A stretch of DNA of 64,000 nt, from positions 14,734,991 through 14,798,990 of the forward strand of contig NC_051092.1 in NCBI RefSeq assembly GCF_901709675.1. The letters are read 5' to 3'. The notes under the pieces were generated by a model that was not told the origin of the DNA, did no database searches, and saw only the letters and a program-made list of their open reading frames with translations. The translations under genes and the position numbers were made by a program. How positions within the stretch are numbered: position 1 is the first letter of the stretch; each line of letters opens with the position of its first letter. The stretch comes from Syngnathus acus (Eukaryota > Chordata > Actinopteri > Syngnathiformes > Syngnathidae). Shown here piece after piece: positions 10,921-21,045 of the stretch.

Positions 10921-12170
10921 ATAACATCGCTGAGAAATTTCAATCCGGGTTTCGCTCTGGCCACAGCACTGAAACAGCACTTGTTAGGGTCACCAACGAC
11001 CTTCTCATGGCTGCCGATGCAGGCTCCCCGTCACTTCTCATCCTGTTGGATCTGTCCGCTGCATTTGACACTGTCCACCACAATATCCTCCTTAACCAAC
11101 TTCACTCCACTGGATTCTCTGGTACTGCTCTAACCTGGCTTCAGTCCTACCTCTCGAACCGGACCGAGTACGTTTCCCTGGGGGGGAAAAAATCCGACAC
11201 TCACACTGTCACCTCCGGTGTCCCCCAGGGATCTGTACTCGGTCCTACCCTCTTCACTCTCTACATACTACCCCTCGGCAATATAATCAGGAAGTTCGGC
11301 ATCTCATATCATTGTTATGCGGACGACACCCAGCTATACCTCAAACTTGACCCCCCGCCCTCCATAACCCAGCCTTCTCCATCTCCCCCATCCATCCTCT
11401 CCCTGTGTCTGGAGGAGATAAAGGCGTGGATGAATCTCAGCTTCCTGCAAGTTAACAGTGACAAAACCCAAGCCATGTGAATTGGCACTCCCCATCAGAT
11501 CTATACCTGCCCAATAACAAGCATCTTATTCGCCGGTCTCACTCTTCCCCTCTCAGCCACTGTCACCAACCTGGGTGTGAAACTGGACCCTCAACTCAAC
11601 CTTGAGTCACACATAAAACACATCTGCAAAACCTCCTTCTTCCACCTCAGAAATATTTCCAAACTCCGCCCCACACTTACCCTGACGGATGCTGAGAAAC
11701 TTGTCCACGCCTTTGTCTCCTCAAGGCTAGACTATTGTAACGCACTCCTCATCGGGATCCCTAGCAAGAGCCTCCAGAGGCTTCAGTACATTCAAAACAG
11801 CGCTGCTAGGATCCTGATGAGGGTGCGGAAAAGCAATCACATCACACCCATCCTCCGTTCTCTGCACTGGCTCCCCATCAAATTCCGAATTGATTATAAG
11901 ATCGCCCTCCTCACTCACCATTGTATCCTCGGACATGCTCCCCCATACCTCAAAGAACTCCTTGCCCCAAAACCTGCCACCCGAAGCCTCCGCTCATCCA
12001 ATTCACACCTTCTCCACGTTCCGAAAACCAAGCTGCGCACCATGGGCGACCGGGCCTTCTGCCATACAGCCCCTACACTGTAGAACTCCCTCCCCGACCA
12101 CCTAAGAGCACCCCAATCCACTGACTCTTTCAAAACTGGACTTAAAACTCACCTCTTTACCTTAGCATTT
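10921..12170 (+). pseudogene. L2 B1 ORF2, RT core and C-terminus
   Basis: Continuation of copy B1 after the B2 insertion. Frame 10899-11480 has FQSGFRSGHSTETAL, LLDLSAAFDTVHH, SGVPQGSVLGPT and catalytic YADDTQLYL. A stop at about 11478 and a frame change follow. Frame 11577-12083 carries the C-terminal region (SRLDYCNALLIG, SLHWLPIK) and ends in an in-frame stop where the related copy has LWNSLP. The catalytic motif is intact, but several disablements make it a pseudogene. Confidence 0.85.
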
Positions 12171-12500
12171 CCGTAATTTCTCTCATATCTTGGTTGTCGT
12201 CCAGTTGTTTTATACTTGTCCTTGTTTTGTTTTCTTGTTTTTTATCTGCCATGTAGCACTTTGAGATTCCCCCGAATATAAAGTGCGTTATAAATATAAT
12301 TTATTATTATTATTATTATTATTATTCATGTCTGTTCTTGGTGTTGGATTTTGTGGAATAAATTTCCCCCAAAATGCGACTTATACTCCGGAGCGACTTA
12401 TATGTTTTTATCACTTTATTTTGCATTTTATGGCTAATGCGACGTATATTCTGAAGCGACTTTTAGTCCGAGAAATACGGTAGTCATAAATGATTGAGTA

Positions 12501-12625
12501 CCGTATTGGCCCGAATATAAGACGGTGTTTTTTGCATTGATATAAGACTGAAAAACTGGGGGTTGTCTTACATTCGGGGTCTAGACATTATACCCATTCA
12601 CAACGCTAGATGGCGCCAGATATCT
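12501..12625. repeat. MITE fragment with CCGTATTGGCCCGAATATAA end
   Basis: The start reads CCGTATTGGCCCGAATATAA after TA. A related start is at about 30343. It is followed by TATAAGAC-type subterminal motifs. The right boundary is unclear and no coding capacity is seen. Confidence 0.55.
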
Positions 12626-12723
12626 TTAAAGTGAATGCTGAACTTAACTCCCCAGGCCAAAGCGACCCCCTGTCACAAAGAAGAAAAATAAATATAGCGG
12701 TAGCACGAAGAAGAAAAATAAAA

Positions 12724-13534
12724 AATACATCATGTAGTGGATTTTTTTTCCAAATTAAAAAATAAATTAAAAGCCAAAATAAAACTTCTAAATTAAGGAA
12801 TTATGGCACAAAACTTGTCCACACGCCAGCAGAAGGTGAGGAGTGCCCACACAATTGCAGTGCGTACACTTGTATCTTTTTATAAAAAATGGTTATAATA
12901 GGAGTTCTAAAAACATATTTAGTGTTGTACCTTGTTATAGAAAAATTGTTATAATAATAAGAGTTCTAAAAACATATTTACAGTATGTACACCTGTACCT
13001 TGTTGTAAAAAAATTATAATAATAAAAGTTGTTCTAAAACCATATTTACAGTATGTGTTCTCCATGTTATTTATGTTATTCAGCCGTGCTTTGATTTGAG
13101 GTAGGGTGCTTTATTTTGAAGGCCGTTTTCAGGCGATACTACTTCCTGTTTTACGTTCGTGTACGTATGTCGGTTACAGTGGTACAGGAGTCATTGACGA
13201 TGTAATTGGGTCTCTTACCACGAGAAATGAACGATCACCGGTCTAACCTTTAGGACAATGTAGTATTGCGCCAAATGTTCGTTTAAATTCCTTTAGAGGT
13301 CAGTTTTCACGTGTTAGCACGATCGCAAATTAGCATCCTTCCGCTAATTTATTAGCCTGCCCAGTACTTCTTGTTAACATGTTCTACGCACACACGTATA
13401 ATATTTATATTTTCAATATTAATACAAAATTTTCGGTATGTTATTTATACTATTCATGTATTATTTACATGTTTGAAACAATTATTTAATGTTCCAATAA
13501 TAAAATATGCACAATGGTTTCATATAGATTTATT

Positions 13535-13597
<63 letters not shown>

Positions 13598-13676
13598 TAC
13601 AGATGAGAGGGTGACCGCGGATTTCACTTATCGTGGGTGGTTTTTGGAACCAATTTTCCATGATAAACGAGGGATT
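12724..13676. repeat. Nonautonomous DNA-transposon-like repeat, copy 1
   Basis: About 600 bp match 18513-19215 (for example GGAATTATGGCACAAAACTT, and the block near 13170 about a 'GTCGGTTACAGTGG' segment). The right end reads GATAAACGAGGGATTA and the left end of the other copy reads TAATCCCTCGCTAC, an inverted relation typical of DNA transposon ends. The A+T-rich inner part has tandem segments of about 60 bp around TTCTAAAAACATATTTACAG. No transposase is seen. Confidence 0.55.
13536..13592. repeat. (AC)n microsatellite
   Basis: About 28 perfect AC units. It lies inside the preceding repeat. Confidence 0.97.
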
Positions 13677-13706
13677 ATATATATATATAGTATATATATA
13701 TATATA

Positions 13707-14043
13707 TCCATCCATTTTCTGCACAGCTTTGTCCCTATGGGGGTCGCGGGTGTGCTGGAGCCTATCCCAGCCGTCATCGGGCAGTAGGTGGGGGACACCC
13801 TGAACCGGTTGCCAGCCAAACACAAGGCACACAGAGATGAACAACCATCCGCACTTGCACTCACACCTAGGGGCAATTTGGAGTGCTCATTCGGTCTACC
13901 AAGCATGTTTTTGGGATAACCCTAACCCACGCGGACACGGGGAGAACATGCAAACTCCAGACAGGGAGGGCCGGAGGTGGAATCGAACCCGCACCGTCCT
14001 AACTGTGAGGCGGACGTGCTAGCCAGTGCACCACCGAGCTGCC
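13707..14043 (-). repeat. tRNA-derived SINE with TGGA tail (SINE-2), minus copy
   Basis: Reverse complement of the element at 14133-14495. The head ends at GCTGCC, and the tail on this strand reads CCATCCA beside (TA)n. The tRNA-like B-box (GGTTCGATTCC type) is in the head. Open frames across it are spurious. Confidence 0.85.
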
Positions 14044-14054
14044 ATATATATATA

Positions 14055-14092
<38 letters not shown>

Positions 14093-14130
14093 TATATATA
14101 TATACTATATATATATATATATATATTGTC
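14044..14130. repeat. (TA)n tract between head-to-head SINEs
   Basis: A long AT-alternating tract with a few C interruptions separates the two SINE-2 heads. The whole interval 13707-14495 is an inverted repeat with a TA-rich centre. Confidence 0.9.
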
Positions 14131-14132
14131 AA

Positions 14133-14495
14133 GCGGCTCGGTGGCGCACTGGGTAGCACGTCCGCCTCACAGTTAGGAGGGTGCGGGTTCGATTCCACCT
14201 CCGGCCCTCCCTGTGTGGAGTTTGCATGTTCTCCCCGGGCCCGCGTGGGTTTTCTCCGGGCACTCCGGTTTCCTCCCACATCCCAAAAACATGCTTGGTA
14301 GGCCGATTGAAGACTCCGAATTGTCCCTAGGTGTGAGTGCGAGTGCAAATGGTTGTTTGTCTCTGTGTGCCCTGCGATCGGCTGGCAACCGGTTCAGGGT
14401 GTCCCCCGCCTACTGCCCGTTGACGGCTGGGATCGGCTCCAGCACTCCCGCGACCCCCGTGGGGACTAAGCGGTTCAGAAAATGGATGGATGGAT
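14133..14495 (+). repeat. SINE-2, plus copy
   Basis: tRNA-like head with A-box-like and B-box (GGGTTCGATTCCACC) segments, a conserved body (GTTTGCATGTTCTCCCC, CATCCCAAAAACATGC) and a tail of TGGA units. The tail is immediately followed by the long solo LTR at 14500. Confidence 0.9.
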
Positions 14496-14826
14496 ATATT
14501 GTCAAGTCGCATAGTGGTACAAGATGGTGTAAAATTGGATATCGAATTTGGCCCAGGCACATTGGCTATTCCAAAACATGTAGTAGTTCCAAAATTTCAC
14601 CAGGAGATGGTGTTAAAGCTTGATATAGGGGTGACCTGATGGAAACTAACAAATCTAATTAATTGAATTCTTAGCAACTGGGAGGACACGACCTGTTTAA
14701 ACACGTAGCAACGCACAATTTTGGAATGAGTTTGCTATGCCATAATTTTAAGATGTAACCGCTTGAGCAATATCAATATAAATGTTTAAGTTAGAAGAAC
14801 CCATTATTATGGCTAAGTATGATTAT

Positions 14827-15646
14827 CCAAAGTTCAAAGTTCAAAGTCAGCTTTATTGTCAATCCCTTCATATGTCAAGACACACAAGAGACCGAAATTC
14901 CGTTTCCTCCATCCCACGGTGACGAGACATACAAGTAGACGACTCAAAATAAAAACAAGAAGGCACAAACAATAAATAATAAATAAAAAATAATAAATAA
15001 ATAAAATGAGCGATGAATAAATAATAAACCAATAACCCAATAAATAAGAGGAGCAAAACTGAGCCAGTGTGCATACAGCAGACAGTAAGCATAGCGCAAA
15101 GAACAGGACGCTACGCAGAAAGGGGGAGCGAGTTCAGGATCCTAACAGCCTGGAGTACGAAGCTGTTGGAGAGTCTGGTGGTGCGGGAGCGCAGGCTCCT
15201 GTACCGCCTCCCAGAGGGCAGAAGATCAAACAAAGAGTGAGCGGGGTGACTCACATCACGCACAATCTTGGTCGCCTTGCGGGTGAGATGGGAGGCGTAA
15301 ATGTCCTTCAAGGAGGGGAGAGAAGCACCAATAGTCTTACCAGCCGTTTTCACTATGCGCTGCAGGGCCTTCAAGTCGTAGTCAGAGCAGCTGCCACCCC
15401 AAACAGCAATACAGCTGGAGAGGACGCTCTCAATGGTGCCGCGGTAAAATGTAGTCATGACGGCCGGAGGAGCGCCCGCTCGCCTGAGTTTCCGAAGGAA
15501 GTACAGGCGGCGCTGGGCCTTCTTCGCCAGTGATGCGGTGTTGGTGGACCAGGAGAGATCCTCACTGATGTGCACCCCCAGGAACCTGGCGCTGCTCACT
15601 CTCTCCACCACAGCACCGTCGATGGTCAGCGACAGGTGTTGGGCGT
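14827..15646 (-). mobile_element. Rex1/Babar-like LINE 3' fragment, copy A3
   Basis: A 5'-truncated copy of the A family, inserted in LTR-A with the 6-bp duplication GATTAT at 14821-14826 and 15647-15652. It encodes only the RT C-terminus on the minus strand (15111-15611: [41 protein letters not shown]) and the TTTGAA/C-tailed 3' end. Truncation is typical of incomplete target-primed reverse transcription. Confidence 0.88.
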
Positions 15647-15796
15647 GATTATGTGTGAAGATTGATCTTTACTAGACAAGATATATGATATATGTTGCAA
15701 TGTTTTATCCAACCTGTATTTAACATTGTTGTTCCATCGATACATGAATGTATTAAGTTGCGGGAAGACAAAAGAGGTTGTTTCAGAATCAACAGA

Positions 15797-15945
15797 TTCA
15801 CCTAGATATTTTTATGACCTGGTGCAGGGATTCTGACCTTTCACATCGATATTCCGATGACCTGGTGCTGGGATTCTGACCTTTCACCTAGATATTCTTA
15901 TGACCTGGTGCAGGGATTCTGACCTTTTACCTACATATTCAGATG
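15797..15945 (+). repeat. U3 tandem array in LTR-A copy 1
   Basis: About three and a half units of roughly 48 bp containing TGACCTGGTGCAGGGATTCT lie just upstream of the TATA box. Such direct repeats in U3 are commonly transcriptional enhancers; function here is inference. Confidence 0.75.
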
Positions 15946-15962
15946 AGGTAATGCCGGAAGCC

Positions 15963-15970
15963 TATAAATA
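15963..15970 (+). promoter_or_regulatory. Putative LTR-A TATA box
   Basis: TATAAATA lies downstream of the U3 repeats. In LTR-A copy 2 the same position reads, on its strand, as a TATAAATA-like box at about 23468-23476. Confidence 0.55.
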
Positions 15971-16679
15971 TGTTGTCCTGACACAGAGCGAGGCGGTTCT
16001 TCCTAGTCAGGGCGATGGCCATGACGCTGCCCGGAGTAAAGAACGCCGTTTAAACGAAGATGGATTTTTCATTCTTTTTGAGATTGGACCAAAATCTACT
16101 AAAATGAATTTCCAGAGTCTTCGAATTGGACTTTGTCAAATTTTAAGCTTCGAATTAGACTTTGTCAAATTTTAAGCTTCAAGGAAGGTAGAGGAGACAG
16201 CCGATTTGGGCAGAAAGGGGAAGACACCAATGTTACGACGTTGGCTAAGCTCCTCATGGCCAGACCTTTCCTCTTTTTTAAACAGAATTCGGATTTTGGA
16301 ACAAAGGAGAGCCGATCACTCGACTTGTTCAACCAAATAGGATTTTAGACCTTTTGTCTCCTCTTTTGTTCTGAGACGGGTGTGTGGAATTCATTGTTGT
16401 AATTTCGATTTGTAATTCTTTTTTTTTTTTTGCTAATTCATTAAATTTCTTCTTAATCCTTAATTGGGTTATCGATTATTTCGTATTAACTATGTTGAGC
16501 ATGGTTTTATATGCATTAATTAGAACTTTAAATGTTCTTTATTTCCCTATCGTGGTCATTCTTTCAATCCGTTCAATTATTTTTAAAGTGAAGACAGCTT
16601 TAATCCTTAACATCAGGAATTGTCAGCTCTGGTTCGAAATAGTTATCTTGAGCTCAGCTAGGGCGAGTGCGCTCTAGTA

Positions 16680-16685
16680 AATAAA
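16680..16685 (+). terminator. Putative LTR-A polyadenylation signal
   Basis: AATAAA lies about 700 bp downstream of the TATA box. Copy 2 has a degenerate AAATTA at this place, so it may have lost the signal. Confidence 0.45.
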
Positions 16686-16737
16686 CGAATCCCTTCGGTC
16701 TTACCAAAGACAGAAGTGTGTGTCTCCTCCCCCACCG

Positions 16738-17524
16738 TCTGTTGTCTTCCGGGTTAGAGCACGCTGGCGTCAAACTTGTTGACTGCCGCTTCTGTCCCGG
16801 ACCGTGTCCGTTACTTGTTTTTCGTTTTCCTGTTTTCAGTGCACCCGTCTCTTCTTTTATTTTTCTCGTGTTGTCCTCCGTCCACTTCGCATTCCCGCAG
16901 CTCCGCTCTCACCTATCTGTTTCCTCTCCCTCGGACTACCAGCTACGTTAGCCAGCTAGCCAACAGCCAACTGGCCAAAACCACCACCGGACCCTCCTGA
17001 GTCGGGAGGACTCTGAGCCTGTGGCCGCCTGCTGTGGACTCTACGGCAGCTCTGGCCTGGCTCTCTGGCCTTCCGTCCGGCGTTCTCGGGTGACGGGCTC
17101 CACTCCCTGCGGGCTCCACTTCCTGCGGGCTCGCCAACCGTGGCTCTGCTGTGTGCCGCCGTGGTGCGTTGGGGCCTGCCGTTCGAGCGGGTGCAGTCGA
17201 GGTCGACCGGCATCACCATCTGGTCCATCTGGTCCAACATCTGGACCGGCACTTCCCCGATGGCTCACCCATCTCCTCTTTTTGGACTACCAACCCCCCG
17301 TCACCCCCACCTCCCGTACTGCCAACTTCAACAACCTCCGCTTCCGCCCCTCCTGCTCCTCCATTCATCTCCTTTGCACTGCTGACCGATGTCCTGTTAT
17401 TAACTATATCCTATTGTCTCACCCCCCCCCATACGTACCCCCCCCTTTTTTTGTTATCTGTAAAGCGTCTTTGGGTTATTGAAAAGCGCTATATAAATTG
17501 AATGAATTATTATTATTATTATTA
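16738..17524 (+). mobile_element. Mini-L2 (B3): L2 5' region joined to 3' tail
   Basis: The first about 650 bp match the 5' region of L2 B2, beginning TTGTCTTCCGGGTTAGAGC. At about 17385 the sequence jumps to the L2 3' untranslated region with GCGTCTTTGGGTTATTG and (ATT)n. The endonuclease and RT are completely missing (about 2.8 kb compared with B2). It sits inside LTR-A. It encodes no functional protein and could move only with the help of a full-length L2. Confidence 0.82.
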
Positions 17525-17817
17525 TAAATTTATCCGAGCAATAACAAATGCTTCAAATCAAAAAAAGGGATGGAGCCGCTGGTAAAAAGGGCGCGGTCAT
17601 CTTGATTCCGGGCCTCAAGTGGTTACTCTGCACCGGTTTCAGAGTGCCTTTAAAGGGATTGGCATCCTAAAAAGAATAAATTAATTCTGTCCGAATTGAT
17701 ATCTTAGAGGCGGTTAGACTCGGACGAATCTTTCCCCGCCCCGACCTGGAAACTCTCGTTTCCCTATGAGGGCTGCGTTACAGCAGCAGGGTCGAAGGGG
17801 AGTTTAACCGTTTAAAC

Positions 17818-19290
17818 CAGGGGTGTCCAAACTTTTTGCAAGGAGGGCCAGATTTGATAAAGTGAAGGAGCCCGGGGGCCAATAGTTTTTTAGGACATTT
17901 TTTAACTACAAAAATGTCATGCAAATACACACTGTTATAAAACAAATTTCATTGTCACAATTGTCTTTATTTTTCAAATGACAAAATAACCAAACTCAGG
18001 CAGATGTGAACAACTCTAAAAACACAAATTCTGCCTTTCATTCATATCTGAAGAGTCAGATAACATTGAACAAACTGTATGAAATACCTTAAATGTACAT
18101 GAGTTTAAAATTACTTTTGCCTCATGAACATTTTAAACGGGAGTTATAAGTAATGCAAAGTTGTCTGTTATTATTAAAACTTAAAACTAGTGAATTTTGC
18201 TCTTGTCATTTACATTATCTTTCAGAAAATAATAGTTTGTGTCAGGTCTACAGGTCCATAACATCAACAGGCCACTTCGTAGCTTGCTTTAGTAATATTT
18301 ATTTTTGACTCACAGTCCCGTGTGAAGAATCGCTGTTGTGATGCCAGTTCAGCTTGGAGCTGCTTCACTTTATCAGCGCGGTCACTCCCTGTTAGCTGGT
18401 CGTTTGTGTTTGCATGTTTAGTCTGATAGTGTCTCTAAGTTGAAATCCTTAAACAAGGCAACCGTCTCTTTACAAATTAGACAAACACAATTGCCTTGAT
18501 TTTCAGTGATGTACAGTAATCCCTCGCTACATCACAGTTTGTTTATCGCGGTTTCACTACATCGCGGATTTTTTTCCCAAATTGAAAAAAAGAATTAAAA
18601 GTCAAAATAAAACTTCTAAATTGAGGAATTATGGCACAAAACTTGCCCACACGCCAGCATAAGGCAAGGAGTGCCCACACAATTGCAGTGCGTACACTTG
18701 TACCTTTTTTTTTTTAAAAAAAAGGTTATTATAATAAGAGTTCTAAAAACATATTTACAGTGTTGTACCTTGTTATAGAAAATTGTTATAATAATAAAAG
18801 AGTTCTAAGAACATATTTACAGTATGTACACTTCTACCTTGTTATAAAAAAATGTATAATAATAAAAGTTGTTCTAAAAACATATTTACAGTTTGTGTTA
18901 AGAATTCTCCATGTTATTTATGTTATTCAGCCATGCTTTGATTTGAGGTAGGGTGATTTATTTTGAAGGCCGTTTTCAGGCGATACCACTTCCTTTTTTA
19001 CGTTCTCGTACATATGTCGGTTACAGTGGTACAGGAGTCATTGGCGATGTAAGTGTGTCTCCTAACAAGAGAAATGAATGATCACATGTGTCTAACCTTT
19101 AGGACAATGTAGTATTGCTCCAAATGTTCGTTTAATTTCCTTTAGAGGTCCGTTTGCGCGTGTTAGCACGATCGCGAATTAGCATCTTTCCGCTAGCTCG
19201 TTAGCCTGCCCAGTACTTCTTTGCTGCGGGCCAATACAAACTGGACCGCGGGCCGCAGTTGGCCCGCGGGCCGTAGTTTGGACACCCCTG
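17818..19290. mobile_element. Nonautonomous hAT-type transposon (hAT-2)
   Basis: Terminal inverted repeats CAGGGGTGTCCAAACT and AGTTTGGACACCCCTG, flanked by 8-bp near-identical sites GTTTAAAC (17810-17817) and CTTTAAAC (19291-19298). Both are hallmarks of the hAT superfamily. The interior is noncoding and contains the repeat at 18513-19215. It was inserted into LTR-A. Confidence 0.88.
18513..19215. repeat. Nonautonomous DNA-transposon-like repeat, copy 2, nested in hAT-2
   Basis: Matches 12724-13380. The left end reads CAGTAATCCCTCGCTAC. The copy stops near CCCAGTACTTCTT, where copy 1 continues, so its right part is missing. Confidence 0.6.
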
Positions 19291-19344
19291 CTTTAAACGG
19301 AGGGTCGGGTCACTTACGGTCGATAAGTGCGGATTTGACAATAT

Positions 19345-20088
19345 ATATATAGCTATATAGTGGAGTCTCGGTTTTCGAACGTCCCCGTTCTCGAACAAAT
19401 CGGTATTTGAACAAAAAGTTTGAGATTTTTTTGCTTCGGATGTCGGACGAAATTCGGTTGTCGAACCTCGCGAGATGAGCCGAGAGGACCCGCATGCCAA
19501 CTGATTCCGTTCATTATTACATTCTCGTTACTCTGAGGATTGCATCAATTCTAATCATGCCTCCAAAGGAAGCAAGTGGGAGCAGTAAAGCCATCCTAAA
19601 ACACAAAGACGCTCTTAAAGCAATGCGACACAGCGCCCGGCGCGCTGCGGTTGCGCGATTGGACCAAATTAAGCTCCCTGCGCACTGAGGTCCACTTAAA
19701 TTTTGGAAAGCACATTAGGACTTTAAAAATATTTTCTAAATTTTAGCGACCGCTCTGTCGCAATAATGCGACCAGCGCGGTGCAGTTGCGCGGTCGGTGG
19801 TGCGCAACGGTTGCGGGTTTGGCGGTGTGCTGCAGTTGCGCGATCGGACAAAAGTAAGCTCCCTGCGCACTGATGTCCACTTACATTTTGGAAAGTACAG
19901 GAGGACTTTAAAAATATTTTCTAAATTTCAGCGATGGCTCTGTCACAATAATGCGACCAGCGCGGTGCAGTTGCACGGTCGGCGACGCGCTACGGTTGCG
20001 CGTTCGGCAGTGCACTGCAGTTGCGCGATTGGACAAAAATGCGCAAATGAAAAAAATACTTAAAAAAGGCAGGAGGTTTTTTGGCTTG
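19345..20088 (+). repeat. Degenerate DNA-transposon fragment with 184-bp tandem units
   Basis: Starts after (TA)n with GTGGAGTCTCGGTTTTCGAA, resembling the ends of Tigger/pogo-like elements. A short frame (19557-19688) begins MPPKEASGSSK. From about 19650 a unit of about 184-186 bp containing AAGCTCCCTGCGCACTGA is repeated about twice. Identity of the parent element is a guess. Confidence 0.4.
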
Positions 20089-20093
20089 GAACG

Positions 20094-20519
20094 TGTTAGG
20101 GTGGCGCGCACTTCTAACTTATTTTGCAAGAACCACACGGGAGACAAGTAAGTCCTTTTAGACACCTGCAGGTGGAGAGTCCATTCGTCACTGTGCTTAC
20201 AGCGATGATCGAATGAGGTCTGACTCAGGCCTCCTGCAGGAGCATTTTATTGAGAGAAACAGAGTGGGGGTGAGAGTGGGGGTGAGAGTGGACAGGATGG
20301 GGTTGAAGCCCCTGGCCTGCTGATCAAAGCATAGTAGGGGGTCTTTTACGACGTGTAAACAAAGCAACTTTGATTGCTTCCTCTGCAGCTAGTCAATCAG
20401 TTCAAAAGATCTTAGCACTTTGTTCTACTACTTTTGTTAAGACAGGACAAGCTAGGTTAATTATTACAGGTTACATTCCAACATAATCATACGATGAAGA
20501 TAATCTGTAAACCCTAACA
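20094..20519 (-). mobile_element. Solo LTR of the ERV also present at 36137 (LTR-B)
   Basis: Begins TGTTAGGG and ends CCCTAACA, 426 bp, with a perfect 5-bp duplication GAACG at 20089-20093 and 20520-20524. On the minus strand it has the LTR landmarks seen in the split proviral LTR at 36137-36283 and 42961-43230, including CTCAATAAAATGC as the polyadenylation signal. No internal region adjoins it, so it is a recombination remnant of a provirus. Confidence 0.92.
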
Positions 20520-20554
20520 GAACGGATAAATTATTTTCCCATTATTTTCACTTA

Positions 20555-20586
<32 letters not shown>

Positions 20587-21045
20587 CTGCTCAAAAAAAA
20601 TTAAAGGAACAGTTCTTTATCAGGGTATGGCATGAATTCAATTAGACTTTTCTGATAAGGTTTTGGTCAGGTAGGTGGCAGAAGGGGTTGTTAATCAGTT
20701 TCAGCTGCATTGGTGTTGATGGAATTAACAACAGGCCGCCAGGTTGCTCCTCAGCCGCCAGGTTGCTCCTCAGACTTTACAGGAGCTTGCTGATGCCCTT
20801 AGACAGATCTGGGAGGACATCCCACAAGACACCATCCGTCGTCTCATTGGGAGCATGCCGTGACGTCAAGCATGCATACAAGCTCGTGGGGGCCACACAA
20901 GATATTGAAAAGAATTTTGAGTTGCAGAAATTGAATTTAGTCAAAATGGACGAGCCTGCCACATCATTTTTTCACTTTGATTTTTGGGGTGTCTATATAC
21001 TGAGCCCTCTGTAGGCTGAAAACGTTTATTTCCATCAAAAGATAT

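Larger units (their letters stand above)
4562..12323 (+). mobile_element. L2-clade LINE, copy B1, interrupted by copy B2
   Basis: Inserted in MITE-1 with the 5-bp duplication ATTCA on both sides. It has a 5' untranslated region (4562-4901), endonuclease and RT coding sequence, and a 3' end with (ATT)n at about 12297-12323. Copy B2 sits inside it, between a 7-bp ATAACAT at 6965-6971 and its repeat at 10921-10927. Without B2 the protein would run from RT segment LEKVVAAQLH directly to FQSGFRSGHSTETAL. Confidence 0.88.
3367..12480. mobile_element. MITE-1 copy, left end missing, split by an L2 nest
   Basis: Family MITE-1 (other copies 24399-25497, 39547-41468, 48402-49480) has ends reading CCGTAATTTTCGGACTATAA and TA target duplications. 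Here the interior starts abruptly at 3367 next to LINE A1. It runs to about 4561, resumes at 12324 and ends at 12480 before TA. The split is caused by L2 copy B1 with the duplication ATTCA at 4557-4561 and 12324-12328. The interior has units of roughly 190 bp and a GC-rich 118-bp array (3552-3905). No transposase is encoded. Confidence 0.75.
14500..19340 (+). mobile_element. Long solo LTR (LTR-A copy 1), split by three insertions
   Basis: Starts TGTCAAG and ends TTTGACA, flanked by ATAT at 14496-14499 and 19341-19344. After removing LINE A3, mini-L2 B3 and hAT-2, about 1.75 kb remain and match LTR-A copy 2 (22483-24298, reverse). A TATAAATA lies downstream of tandem repeats and an AATAAA lies further down, consistent with U3-R-U5 order. 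No internal retroviral genes adjoin it, so I infer a solo LTR. ATAT is palindromic, so duplication and terminal repeat cannot be separated at the base level. Confidence 0.7.

Noticed and set aside
13530-13844. Frames made of poly-His/Thr or Val/Cys across 13.5-13.8 kb
   Set aside because: Translation of an (AC)n microsatellite and a SINE.
13837-14623. Frames shared by several SINE-2 copies (NRFRVSP, NMLGRPI and similar)
   Set aside because: They repeat in every SINE-2 copy on both strands; translation of a noncoding SINE.
16384-16677. 97-codon hydrophobic frame in LTR-A
   Set aside because: Lies in the T-rich R/U5 part of an LTR, interrupted in the other copy; no family match.
20688-21014. 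108-codon frame in the mariner-like element
   Set aside because: It is untranslated element sequence interrupted by LINE C; the equivalent region elsewhere in the family is antisense to a transposase.
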